64,000 bases of DNA from Candidatus Megaera polyxenophila (GCA_037101405.1 AP017966.1:1-64000); one strand, 5' to 3'. Shown: positions 45,123 through 53,802, counted from the first letter of the stretch. Notes: a model not told the origin generated them from the sequence alone. Numbers and translations: made by a program.

Positions 45123-45998
45123 ATGAAAACTCTCCTCCCAGAGCGATCACTTGTAATAAAACCTCTCCTTGATCGGGTTACCTCCGAAATTCTAATAGCG
45201 GGCAAGAATACGATAGCAATGATTATCCTTTTTGGTTCATATGCAAGAGGGGACTGGGTAAGTGATGAATATACCGAGGGTCATATTACCTATAGTTATC
45301 AAAGCGACCTTGATATTATGGTGGTTTTGAAAAAAGGGAAACATATAGCATATGCCGAGCCAAGAATAGAGAAGAGATTAGAAAGAGAGCTAGTACATGA
45401 CCTGTTTTCTAAAAAGCCATGGATAACGTTAATATTTGAATCAATTGATTACGTTAACAGGCAATTGGAAAGGGGACGTTATTTTTACTCTGATATAAAG
45501 AAGGAAGGCGCCCTACTTTATGATAGCGGTGAGTTTACCTTGAGTGAGGTCAAAGAATTATCCTCTGTGCAGAGAAGAGAAATAGCCAAAGAGGACTTTG
45601 AGCAGTGGTTTGAGAGCGGTAGTGAATTTTTAATTGATACGCTTAATGCTTTACAAAGGAATAGCCTTAATAGAGGAGCATTTTATCTACATCAGGCAAC
45701 TGAGAGCTTTTACAGTGCTATCATGCTTGTTTTTTCGGGTTATAAGATAAAATTACACGACATAAGAAAGCTCGGCAGTCTAGCAGGGAATTATAATGCT
45801 GAGTTGTGGCAAGTCTTTCCTCATTCGAGCATTGACCAACGACAAGCATTTAAGCTACTTGAAAGAGCTTACATAGAAGCGAGGTATAGCAAAGAATATA
45901 AAATCAGCAGAGAACAACTGACTTTTCTTATTGAGAGAGTAAATAAGTTACAAAACTTAACAGAGCGGATTTGCCTTGAATACATAAATGCTTCTTAA
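45123..45998 (+). CDS. fused minimal nucleotidyltransferase-HEPN protein
   Basis: The protein is 291 aa. The nucleotidyltransferase core reads ILFGSYARGDW then YSYQSDLDIMVVL (GSx10DxD). The second half is HEPN: the catalytic Rx5H occurs as RGAFYLH within ALQRNSLNRGAFYLHQATES. In MNT-HEPN systems a toxic HEPN RNase is neutralised by AMPylation from the partner; here both are one polypeptide. Linkage to the YafQ pair makes a compact addiction or defence island. Confidence 0.8.
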   Translation: MKTLLPERSLVIKPLLDRVTSEILIAGKNTIAMIILFGSYARGDWVSDEYTEGHITYSYQSDLDIMVVLKKGKHIAYAEPRIEKRLERELVHDLFSKKPWITLIFESIDYVNRQLERGRYFYSDIKKEGALLYDSGEFTLSEVKELSSVQRREIAKEDFEQWFESGSEFLIDTLNALQRNSLNRGAFYLHQATESFYSAIMLVFSGYKIKLHDIRKLGSLAGNYNAELWQVFPHSSIDQRQAFKLLERAYIEARYSKEYKISREQLTFLIERVNKLQNLTERICLEYINAS

Positions 45999-46150
45999 AA
46001 TCAGAAAATAGTCATTTTCTAGTTATTTATCTTTTTTTTTAAAATTTCTAAACAAAACAATATCAGCTCAAACACTATGGAAGAACAGGAATTTTAAAAA
46101 AAGATGAATCTAAAAAGTCGAAAAAATGATAAAAGCTGAAAGTGTTATGT

Positions 46151-46420
46151 TATAATGATTCTTACGGGTTCTCTCCCCTGCATGGGGCAGGAGATGAGCA
46201 GAGAACCACAAAGCCATTTAAAATTGAGACTTGAGAGCGATGAAACACCAAGAAATAACTAGAACAGAACCAACTTTTTTAGCTACTCTCAGGTGTCATT
46301 ATAACATATTTTTAGATAAACATAGAATTTTTTTACTTTATTTTATCTAAAATATTATTCAGTCGTTATTAAGTCACTGTTTTAGGCTTTGTTTAATAAA
46401 TTTAAATAAGGGTTAAAAAC
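46151..46420 (+). promoter_or_regulatory. hairpin leader of the Rep gene, module B
   Basis: TATAAT at 46151-46156 may be a -10 box. It is followed by a nested hairpin (outer arms 46167-46173 GGTTCTC and 46201-46207 GAGAACC, inner CCCC/GGGG), a short ORF and the block 46360-46390 with CAGTCGTT and AAGTCACT. The layout matches the leader at 2040-2320. The 422-base gap from 45999 otherwise holds no gene. Confidence 0.6.
46182..46262 (+). CDS. possible leader peptide, 26 aa
   Basis: ATG in the hairpin loop opens 26 codons (MGQEMSREPQSH, ending PRNN) stopped by TAG at 46260-46262. It starts at the same position as the 15-codon ORF at 2083 in the homologous leader (ATGG then GCAG). The second ATG at 46194 is an alternative start. 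Translation is not proven. Confidence 0.3.
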   Translation: MGQEMSREPQSHLKLRLESDETPRNN

Positions 46421-47986
46421 ATGACTAAACAAAGTATAGACTTATCTCTTAAGGGTAATTCCGTTCAAAACAATATAAAAATTCAAAATGCACCGGCTAG
46501 TTTAAGTAGCCAGGATTCAAGTAAAAAAGCAAAGAATAAAGAAGTTAAACAATTAATCACTAATACTCCAAACAAAAATACTCTTCCCACTCTTAGTAGG
46601 AAACATCAATTATACGAGCTGATTGTAGATTCAAGAGGTAGGCCTGATGTATTAGCTATTAACTTATATTTTGATGAGTTTAGATCATGGTATAACGATA
46701 AAAAGCAATATAAAGGTGGAAAGGTTGTTAGTTTTCCAAAATTGCACTCAAAAGGCATTCATGTTTGTTATAAATTTTTGGCAAGTAGATATGGAGTTGT
46801 AGAAGAAACTATTAGAAGAAAAATAGTTAAACTGGAAAAGCTAGGATTACTTGGTAGAGATTTTGAACAAAATATAAACTATGGTAAAGTTTTATTTAAC
46901 CAGATGGTTATCCATATCTGGCAACAAACAGATCATTTTTACAATCCTATCGGAATTGATAGAGCAAAAGTTGCTGAGTTAAAACCATCAACAAATCATA
47001 AATACATATCATCAAAATATAATACATCTCATACCCACAAAAATGAGGATAGGGGGTATCCACAAAATGTTGATACCTATGGTACTGACGTGTGTATAGG
47101 TATCCACTCGGAAGATGATACTAAAATACTAAGACCAGTACTAAAAGAAATAACCCCTAGCTACGCTAAGGGGGTTATTTCTGTATCTAGTATTATAGAA
47201 ACGGAGACTAATACGCCTGCGCGCGACCCTATCCAACAAAATCAACAAGACCAGCACGCAACTTTTGCTCCTTGCTTGCTTACGCAGCTGGAGCAAGTTG
47301 CTTCGATAGCAGAACAGCAAAACAAGCCGAATGAGTCCGTCACAATTTGTGACCAACTCCAACCATCAAAGGAAAACCCAGAAATGAACCAAGACGATAT
47401 CACGCAGGCTACTGATGAGCAGACAAGAAGAATGTTACTCTCTCAAGCTCTATGGAAGGCTTTAGGAACACAGCGATCAGGTGAAGTACAGGATAGCTGG
47501 ATATTCCAAGAACTTGAGCCTGACAAAGTTGGTATTTACATGGGATCAATACGTTTTAGCGACATGGAGAAGGAAAAAGTCCCTGAAGCTATTAAGTCGG
47601 TTTATGGCCAGAATGTTAAAATTATTGGAATAAAGTTCTCTAAAGACAAGGAGCAGGAACACCCTAGTAACGAGAAGGTAAAAGCTCCAATCTACCCCAT
47701 AAGCAAAAACAAAAAGGCGAGTTGGCTTGATTTTAAAGCTGCGATAAGAATCACTAACCTGATCAACATGCTAACCAACCCAGTACTGAAAATTATTGAA
47801 ACACCAGGCAAGGTGATTATAGAAACTGTACCTTTCCTGATTGAACGACTAACAGCTCCAGGGCATATAGACGAGTTAGAGAGAGTAGTGTTTCAAACAG
47901 GTTTAACGCTGGAACTGCGTGTCGATAATAATCATCCTGAATGGAAAAATAGCTCCAAAAAAGTGATCGTTCTAACACCTGAATAA
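46421..47986 (+). CDS. winged-helix plasmid Rep protein, module B
   Basis: The protein is 521 aa. Residues about 60-175 look like a Rep winged-helix domain (LYELIVDSRGRPDVLAINLY, ASRYGVVEETIRRKIVKLEKLG). A variable linker (about 190-300) includes GYPQNVDTYGTDV and separates it from a C-terminal domain (RMLLSQALWKALGTQ, FQELEPDKVGIYMG) I do not recognise. The linker DNA has repeated GGTATCCAC units. Two minus-strand fragments at 48.2-48.7 and 53.0-53.5 kb derive from related genes. The start follows the conserved leader. Confidence 0.7.
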   Translation: MTKQSIDLSLKGNSVQNNIKIQNAPASLSSQDSSKKAKNKEVKQLITNTPNKNTLPTLSRKHQLYELIVDSRGRPDVLAINLYFDEFRSWYNDKKQYKGGKVVSFPKLHSKGIHVCYKFLASRYGVVEETIRRKIVKLEKLGLLGRDFEQNINYGKVLFNQMVIHIWQQTDHFYNPIGIDRAKVAELKPSTNHKYISSKYNTSHTHKNEDRGYPQNVDTYGTDVCIGIHSEDDTKILRPVLKEITPSYAKGVISVSSIIETETNTPARDPIQQNQQDQHATFAPCLLTQLEQVASIAEQQNKPNESVTICDQLQPSKENPEMNQDDITQATDEQTRRMLLSQALWKALGTQRSGEVQDSWIFQELEPDKVGIYMGSIRFSDMEKEKVPEAIKSVYGQNVKIIGIKFSKDKEQEHPSNEKVKAPIYPISKNKKASWLDFKAAIRITNLINMLTNPVLKIIETPGKVIIETVPFLIERLTAPGHIDELERVVFQTGLTLELRVDNNHPEWKNSSKKVIVLTPE

Positions 47987-48247
47987 ACGTTAGAAAAATA
48001 AAATTACGTAGAAAGAAGGAACAAAAGGAGAGATATTTGCCATTATGTCAGTAGGTAAAAAAGCAATAGTTTAAGTAAAGGTTATTTAAAAACTTAAAAC
48101 AGGTTTTAAGCTTCGTATAACGTTAAATTTTTATTTTGACTATATACCCCTATTAAATATCAAATATAACGTTATAAACACCTTTAAAACACGAAATAAG
48201 GCTATTTTAATTCTACACCTATTCCTCAATTCTATAAAAAAAATTAT

Positions 48248-48720
48248 TTATACTACTTTTTTGTCAGTATTATTTTTTTCTTCTGTGTTTATAGTTTTTA
48301 TTTCTGCAGAATTTGTATGAGCTAGTTTGTTAGTATCGTTATTTTTATCAGTAAAATCAGTTGCACAAGTTTTATCGTTAAAAACCCGCGCATACGTATT
48401 AGTTAATGTTATTTACTTTTAAGTACATTTGTATCCTTACTGGTAAGGATAGGGGGGTCCTTATTTGTAAGTATACCCCCTCTACCTCCAACCCTAAGGA
48501 ATTACTAGCTTGCAAGGGTGTAGGGGTATCCTTATTTTCTTGGGTTGTAATATTTTTAAATTCAACAGGGTGTGTGTGCTGATTTTGTTCACACACCTCT
48601 TTGTTTTCGTTGTGATATTTTGATGATATATATTCATGATTCGTTGACGGCGTTAACTCCTCAATAAGCATTCTATCAAGTCCTATTAGGATTAACAAAG
48701 AAAAGAAAGGCGAAGACAAA
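48248..48720 (-). pseudogene. Rep gene fragment lacking the winged-helix domain
   Basis: Reading the minus strand from 48690: GLDRMLIEELTPSTNHEYISSKYHNENK, corresponding to the Rep linker start. A KDPPILTSKDTN repeat and then NTEEKNNTDKKVV end the fragment at 48248. A shift of one base breaks the frame. The N-terminal wHTH (about 178 residues of the full gene) is missing, as is the C-terminal third. Related to the fragment at 53.0-53.5 kb. The gap 47987-48247 contains its decayed downstream flank, also seen at 52.9 kb. Confidence 0.65.
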
Positions 48721-48915
48721 ATAACTCAACGCTCTAGATGGAATATACACTATGCCAAAACGAATAGCAAAATGAAGTGTTATAAACTGAATTTAGGGGC
48801 GTTAGGTATTACGGAAAGTACGCAGAATGCTCCGGCGCAAATTATTCCAATGGTAGTACCGGTAAATTATGAGGAAGAGGAAAGATCAGCTATTCAAGCC
48901 GAGAGCTTGAATTAA
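48701..48915 (+). pseudogene. tail of a primase-DUF927 gene (remnant of module A-type gene)
   Basis: Matches 5169-5383 nearly base for base in its second half: TNSKMKCYKLN, LGITESTQNAPAQII and AESLN in one frame to the stop at 48915. Only about the last 70 codons remain, so the rest of the helicase gene was lost or replaced by the Rep gene. This shows that modules A and B share ancestry to the right of the Rep gene. Confidence 0.8.
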
Positions 48916-48925
48916 TTAAAACTCA

Positions 48926-49124
48926 AGTTCCCAAATTTTTTTAAAGTTCCCAAGTTTTAGAAAGTAAAAACAAGAATTGGGAACTCGGTAATCACTTATA
49001 ACATATGACTTTGGAGGCTAAAGTTCCCAAATGAGTTCCCACTTTTTTTTAGAGATTTTAAAATATAACCTTAAAACCCTTGTGTTATATGCTGTTGTAG
49101 AAGTTCCCAAAATCAAGTTCCCAA
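48926..49124 (+). repeat. iteron-like array, 7 copies of AGTTCCCAA
   Basis: Direct copies start at 48926, 48945, 49023, 49035 (last base C), 49102 and 49116; one inverted copy (TTGGGAACT) lies at 48977-48985. The first two are 19 bases apart, as in module A. Every copy has TTCCC where every copy in module A has TTTCC. The array lies right after the primase-tail remnant, as in module A. Confidence 0.85.
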
Positions 49125-49160
49125 ATTTAGGTATTTAGTTTTTGATTAGCTTGTAAAGTT

Positions 49161-49309
49161 GCCGATTAATAATCGGCATTAATCGGCAATATAGATGGCA
49201 AGAGTTAAGCTTATGGAAATAAATTTTCCTGCAAATAGCAGGTAAATGCAGGAAATTACAAATGACGTAAACTAAGAGTATAAAAATAAAATTACCTGTT
49301 AATAACAGG
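49161..49309 (+). repeat. cluster of short palindromes
   Basis: GCCGATTA/TAATCGGC (49161-49168 and 49170-49177, one-base spacer); CCTGC/GCAGG (49228-49232 and 49238-49242, with another GCAGG at 49247-49251); CCTGTT/AACAGG (49295-49300 and 49304-49309). The last two share the frame TTTTCCTG-AGCAGG/ACAGG and are probably related. They lie between the iteron-like array and a second repeat region. Role unknown. Confidence 0.5.
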
Positions 49310-49382
49310 AAAATACAGGAAATTTGAATATTCTATATGCGAACTCCGATAATAAACTTTTTGTAATAAAAACTAGGAGTAC

Positions 49383-50243
49383 GAGGTTTTTGGACTCTAT
49401 AAAAAACAAAACTTTAGCCATTAAATAAATGGGATAAAATGGCAAGTCATGAGGAGTACTCCGAGCTTATAAAAAAGGGCTTATCATCGTTATAAGCCAT
49501 AAAAAAATGAATTATTACAGTCCAGAAAGGCTATAGTAAGAATTGGTCTTAAAAATAACAACCGCCATAAGGTAGGTATGATATAAGCTTGAAAAGGGCT
49601 TATTTGAAAGCTTGCAGGATATATTAGGGTAGGACGGGAGATGGTAGTTAAAATAGCAACTTACATTATTGGTAATGTAGTAGTTTTCCGAGTACTCTTA
49701 GTCTATAAAAAGGGCTTATAATGAATTATTAGAGTCCAAAATCCCTATAGGTAATATCATAGAATAAGTTTAAGTAGTTAATAATAATGGCCTCCTAGAC
49801 AGGGGGGATAAGATTTGTTCCTATCCCTTTTATTTCAATGGTTACAGGCTATATAACACTTGGACAAAAAAGTGCCATTAAAAAAGTTGTTATTAGTACT
49901 TTTATTATCACTAGAAAGACTTTTAGATAAAAAAAATTGGTGATGATGAGGTTTTTGCCATCTATAAAAAAGGACGAGTTCAATAGGGATATAAAAAGGA
50001 AATAATCGAGCTTGAAGTTAGCTATTGTATTTATTGCATTGTGAGGTTTTTAGCCTCTATAAAAAAGGTTGAGTTCAATAGGGACACAGAAAAACTAATT
50101 GAATTTGAAGCTATCTACATATGTGCGACCTTGAGAGGTTTCTTTCGCTTATAAAAAAGAGATTTTACCGTTTTGACCGCCTATAAAAAAGGAATAAATG
50201 GACTCTATAAAAAGGTTCTTGAATTTGCAGTCTATAAAGGGGG
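49383..50243 (+). repeat. imperfect repeats around TATAAAAAAGG, up to 10 copies
   Basis: The 1.29-kb non-coding gap before the DUF5681-like gene has (C/T)TATAAAAAAGG-type units at about 49395, 49463, 49703, 49962, 49989, 50055, 50148, 50181, 50203 and 50232. Two adjacent units share GAGTTCAATAGGGA (49976-49989 and 50071-50084) and GAGGTTTTT, giving a repeat of about 94 bases. An eleventh copy lies inside the terminase-like gene at 50847-50860, where it encodes AYKKG. Several intergenic units also read as V-F-x-x-YKKG, so they may be decayed copies of that gene region or binding sites of its product. Confidence 0.6.
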
Positions 50244-50430
50244 TGCTAAAAAACCCTACACCCTTGTTTCTATCATTGATACAAGGTTTTTTATAAACCA
50301 ATAGAAGACTGCAAGTAATTATTCCATAAAATACCTTCCAAAAGCTTATAAATACTAGGAAAAACAGGCGTAATTCATTGTTTTATTAACTAAAAAATGC
50401 TATAATTTTTAATAAAAAAAGAGGTTTGTT

Positions 50431-50643
50431 ATGCAATTTGTAAAAGGTCAGTCTGGCAATCTGAAAGGAAGACCAAAGAATACTAAAAAGAATCTAGAAG
50501 AAGCCATTTTGAGTGATAGGTTTAAGGCGTATAAGTTCGTTCAAAAAGCAATGAAAGAAGGAGAGCCTTGGGCGTATGAGGTGTACTTTAGTTCTTTGTT
50601 ACCTGCTGCAAGAGCAACAGGAATTATCAAAGATGAGTTTTAA
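50431..50643 (+). CDS. DUF5681-like small basic protein, module B
   Basis: The product is 70 aa, MQFVKGQSGNLKGRPKNTKK, close to the protein at 5989. GAGGTTTG precedes the start. Next in the same order as in module A is the terminase-like gene, here 17 bases downstream. Confidence 0.75.
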   Translation: MQFVKGQSGNLKGRPKNTKKNLEEAILSDRFKAYKFVQKAMKEGEPWAYEVYFSSLLPAARATGIIKDEF

Positions 50644-50659
50644 AAGGTGAGCTGTATAG

Positions 50660-51256
50660 ATGAAAGCAATTATTGAGAAGCAGAAGAATAAGGGTGGAAG
50701 GTCTAAAATAGTATTTACTGATGAGCAGACGGCTAAAGTAGAAGAACTTGCGTCTTATCTAAATTGTGAACAAATAGCCGATTATTTTGGCTTTTCAGAA
50801 GATACGTTTCATGAATTAAAAAAAAGAGATATCCGAGTTTTCCGAGCCTATAAAAAAGGCAGAGCTTGCAAGATATACGACTATGCTAAAAAGCTAGAAA
50901 ACAAAGCTATGGGAGTCGATGAAGCTGGGGATACAACAGCAATAATATTTTTCCTAAAAACTCAAGGCGGGTGGTCTAGCGAGAATAAGAGCGAGGGCAA
51001 GGCCAAAATATCATTTGGTAAGGCTACTCCTATGGAAATATTTAACAGCGGTTTAAGGGCTTTAGCAGATAGTCAGATAGACTTTACCCAGATGCAACAG
51101 ATAGCGAATTTAGCCGTTACCAAGATGAACATAGAAAAGGATAATCCTGCACTAGAGGACAAGGAGCTGAAGATCACTGTTGAGATTAAAGAGAACGAAA
51201 ATATTGAAAATTTGAAAAAATTCAGAGACTTGAAAAGTCAGATTGTTAGAAAGTGA
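50660..51256 (+). CDS. small-terminase-like HTH protein, module B
   Basis: The protein is 198 aa and paralogous to 6477-7067: HTH CEQIADYFGFSEDTFHELKK, VFRAYKKGRACK, then IIFFLKTQGGWSSENK. The fit to small terminase proteins (HTH, A-Y-x-x-G-x-A, LKTxGGW) is clearer here. It overlaps the helicase by four bases. The stretch encoding AYKKG is the TATAAAAAAGG unit repeated upstream. Confidence 0.7.
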   Translation: MKAIIEKQKNKGGRSKIVFTDEQTAKVEELASYLNCEQIADYFGFSEDTFHELKKRDIRVFRAYKKGRACKIYDYAKKLENKAMGVDEAGDTTAIIFFLKTQGGWSSENKSEGKAKISFGKATPMEIFNSGLRALADSQIDFTQMQQIANLAVTKMNIEKDNPALEDKELKITVEIKENENIENLKKFRDLKSQIVRK

Positions 51257-52842
51257 ATATAGTACGTTCTATGATAAAAAATAAAAAAGTAGGTAGTACT
51301 GGTTACGAACTTACGGACGAGCAGAAACAATGTGTAGAGACTGCACGTCAGGGTAAGGACTTGAAGATAAAGGCATTTGCTGGTAGCGGTAAGACTTCCA
51401 CTTTGGTAGCGATAGCAAGGGAGCTGTCTGGTAAAGGTTTATACCTTGCATATAACAAGGCAATTCAAATGGATGCGGCTCGGAAATTCCCATCACATGT
51501 TGATTGCAAGACGTCTCATAGTATTGCTTACAGAGTACTTGCGTATCGAATAAAAGATCGGGTTCGTACTTTGAGTATTTTTGATATTACAAGGTATGTG
51601 GATATAAAGCGAATATACAGCTACGAAGAAAACGACATAGCTTTTCTGGTATTGAAATTATTACGTGTTTTTGTTAATAGCGACAGAAGCAAAATCGATG
51701 AGCAGTTTAGATTTAGCAGGGTATTTGAAGAAGTTGTTGCTAATAACGGAGAAGAAACTAGAGTTATTATAAATTACGTTATTGATAGGGCAGCGGAATA
51801 TTGGCAAAGATGTACGGAGAGAGGATCAACTCTACCGATAGAGCATGATTTTTACTTGAAGATGTACCAGCTATCAAATCCTGATTTAAGCGGTGTTTAC
51901 GATTTTATCCTATTTGATGAGTGTCAGGATGCCAACCCCGTATTACTGGATATTCTTCTCAAACAAGGATGTCAGAAGATTTATGTCGGTGATGAACACC
52001 AGCAGATATATTCATGGCGAGGGTCAATTAACAGTTTTGCTAAATTGGGCGGTGAGGTTTGTTATTTAAGCAGGTCATTCCGTTTTGGTAATGAAATAAG
52101 CAAGCTTGCAAATATCATTATTTGTGCAAAGAATGAGGTGCAACTTTTGTCGGGTACTGCAAGCGTAGAGAGTGCTATTGCCGAAAATAGCATAACAGGT
52201 CCGTTTACTGTGTTATGTCGTACTAATGCACGGATTATAGAGAGGATATTAGCTTTTCAGAAACATAAGCTTTCTGTGGTTGGAGGCGTTAATGAAATAT
52301 TAAACCTTGCTAAAAGCGGTTATGCACTTTTTAGCGGTAATATGAGCAAGGTAGAACACGTAAAGCTAAAGCACTTTAAGTCTTGGAGTGCAATGCTACA
52401 ATTTAACCATAAGTACCAAGACCCCGATATTACTTTCCTTGCAAAGTTAATAAAAGAACATGGAGCGTCTTTTAAGAATATCATTAAGCAGCTAGAAGAC
52501 GCTTGCTATGTTGAAGAAGATAAGGCAGCAGTAACATTGTCTACGATACATAAGTCTAAAGGTAGAGAATGGGACAACGTTGTACTTGAAGATGATTTCA
52601 TTATTTTTACCAATGAAGTTCCGTTAGAGGAAATCTTGGTTTATGATGTAGAGGAATTGAATTTGATATACGTAGGGGTAACAAGAACCAAGTTAAAACT
52701 ATTGTTGAGTGGAGGGGTTAGTGGTTTTCTAAAGAGGTTAGAAACTTTTACTGCAAAGAGGATGAATCTTATCCTTGACGCAGAATTAAAAAACTCTGCC
52801 GAAGTATATCAATTTCCTAATCGTCAGGTTGCAACGATTTAA
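51253..52842 (+). CDS. UvrD/Rep-type superfamily 1 helicase, module B
   Basis: The protein is 529 aa, with the same motif series as the helicase at 7116 (AFAGSGKTST, FDECQDANP, VGDEHQQIYSWRGS, YVGVTRTK). The two differ mainly in two short patches (about residues 145-175 and 300-315). The start is GTG 51253 overlapping the terminase-like gene by four bases; the first 18 residues differ from copy A. Confidence 0.9.
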   Translation: MNIVRSMIKNKKVGSTGYELTDEQKQCVETARQGKDLKIKAFAGSGKTSTLVAIARELSGKGLYLAYNKAIQMDAARKFPSHVDCKTSHSIAYRVLAYRIKDRVRTLSIFDITRYVDIKRIYSYEENDIAFLVLKLLRVFVNSDRSKIDEQFRFSRVFEEVVANNGEETRVIINYVIDRAAEYWQRCTERGSTLPIEHDFYLKMYQLSNPDLSGVYDFILFDECQDANPVLLDILLKQGCQKIYVGDEHQQIYSWRGSINSFAKLGGEVCYLSRSFRFGNEISKLANIIICAKNEVQLLSGTASVESAIAENSITGPFTVLCRTNARIIERILAFQKHKLSVVGGVNEILNLAKSGYALFSGNMSKVEHVKLKHFKSWSAMLQFNHKYQDPDITFLAKLIKEHGASFKNIIKQLEDACYVEEDKAAVTLSTIHKSKGREWDNVVLEDDFIIFTNEVPLEEILVYDVEELNLIYVGVTRTKLKLLLSGGVSGFLKRLETFTAKRMNLILDAELKNSAEVYQFPNRQVATI

Positions 52843-52996
52843 AATTACCCCAAAATATAAAACCTAATTTAAAGCCAGTAAGAAGAGCTAAATTAATACT
52901 TAAGCTATGTACCCTCATTACATACTAAATATAAAGCTATAAATAGTTTTAAAATGAGAAATAAAGCTATTTTAATTCTGTACTTAACCCCTATTT

Positions 52997-53520
52997 TTAC
53001 GAAAATTTTAGACAAGCAGATTGCGTTGGCTCTGTAAGGAAGCCAAAAGCTAAATCTGCGTAACTGGATTTTTTTTCTTCCGTGTTTAGAGTTTTTATTT
53101 CTGCGGAATTTGTATGAACCGATTGATCAATATTGTTATTTTTATCGGCAAAATCAATTGTGTAGGTTTTATCGTTAAAACCCCGCGCGTGCGTATTATT
53201 ATTAATATTATTTACTCTTAGTATATTTGTATCCAACGCTGGTTGGGGAGGGGTGTCCAACTTTGCTTGGATACCCTCTTGCTCCTCCAACCCTATATAG
53301 CTACTAGCCTGCACGGGTGTTGGGGTATCCAATTCTTTTTTTAAGGGGTGTCCAATTTTACTTGGAGAGGGGGTATCCAACGAACGTTGGATAGGGGTGT
53401 CCAATTTTTGTTCACACTCCTCTTTGTTTTCATTATTATATTTTGATGATATGTATTCATGATTTGTTGATGGCGTTAACTCCTCAATAAGCATCCTAAT
53501 CAAGTCCTATAGGATTGATT
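52997..53520 (-). pseudogene. Rep gene fragment lacking the winged-helix domain, with LDTP repeats
   Basis: The minus strand reads RMLIEELTPSTNHEYISSKYNNENK, then LDTP-type repeats (KLDTPIQR, SLDTPSPS, ELDTPTP, AKLDTPPQ) with an 8-residue period, ending TEEKKSSYADLAFGF. It begins at the same Rep position as the 48.2-48.7 kb fragment: PIGLD is out of frame by one base just upstream. It lacks the N-terminal wHTH and the C-terminal domain. It lies downstream of the second ParA/RHH pair. Confidence 0.65.
53232..53404. repeat. about 24-base-spaced TCCAA repeats inside the Rep remnant
   Basis: TCCAA starts at 53232, 53256, 53286, 53328, 53351, 53376 and 53400; several are 23-25 bases apart. A perfect 9-bp palindrome (TATCCAACG/CGTTGGATA) lies at 53374-53393. 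The related remnant at 48.4 kb has TCCTTA at 48434, 48458 and 48529 and the palindrome TATCCTTAC/GTAAGGATA at 48432-48451. The spacing and palindromes fit iterons embedded in a rep gene, as in lambda O. Confidence 0.6.
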
Positions 53521-53544
53521 AACTGATTATATAATCTAATATAT

Positions 53545-53802
53545 TCAATATCCCTTAGCTTTAAGATAGGTACTAATAGCTTCGTGTACGATATCCTGAA
53601 TAGATGTGTCATTTTGTACAGCAAGCATTTTTAAGCTTTTATGAATATCAGCAGTAAAATATGCTGCTACCATTCTTTTACCTTCTCGGCTTTTTACATT
53701 TTGGTAGCGAGTTTTATTGCTAAGGTTATCTAAAAAGGCTTCTTGTTTACCTGCAGAGTTAAGAGCATCGCTTAAGGTGTTTTTTATCTTTTTATTATTC
53801 AT
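53545..53802 (-). CDS. ribbon-helix-helix protein, second partition cassette
   Basis: The protein is 85 aa with a C-terminal RHH (MVAAYFTADIHKSLKMLAVQ, SIQDIVHEAISTYL). It overlaps the parA gene (53795) by eight bases. It probably binds the centromere and represses the operon. It is unlike the RHH partner at 26594. Confidence 0.75.
   Translation of the reverse strand: MNNKKIKNTLSDALNSAGKQEAFLDNLSNKTRYQNVKSREGKRMVAAYFTADIHKSLKMLAVQNDTSIQDIVHEAISTYLKAKGY

Noticed and set aside
46151-46156. Firm promoter assignment for the Rep leader
   Set aside because: The TATAAT is present but no convincing -35 box lies at 16-18 bases upstream, so it is only mentioned as a possible -10.
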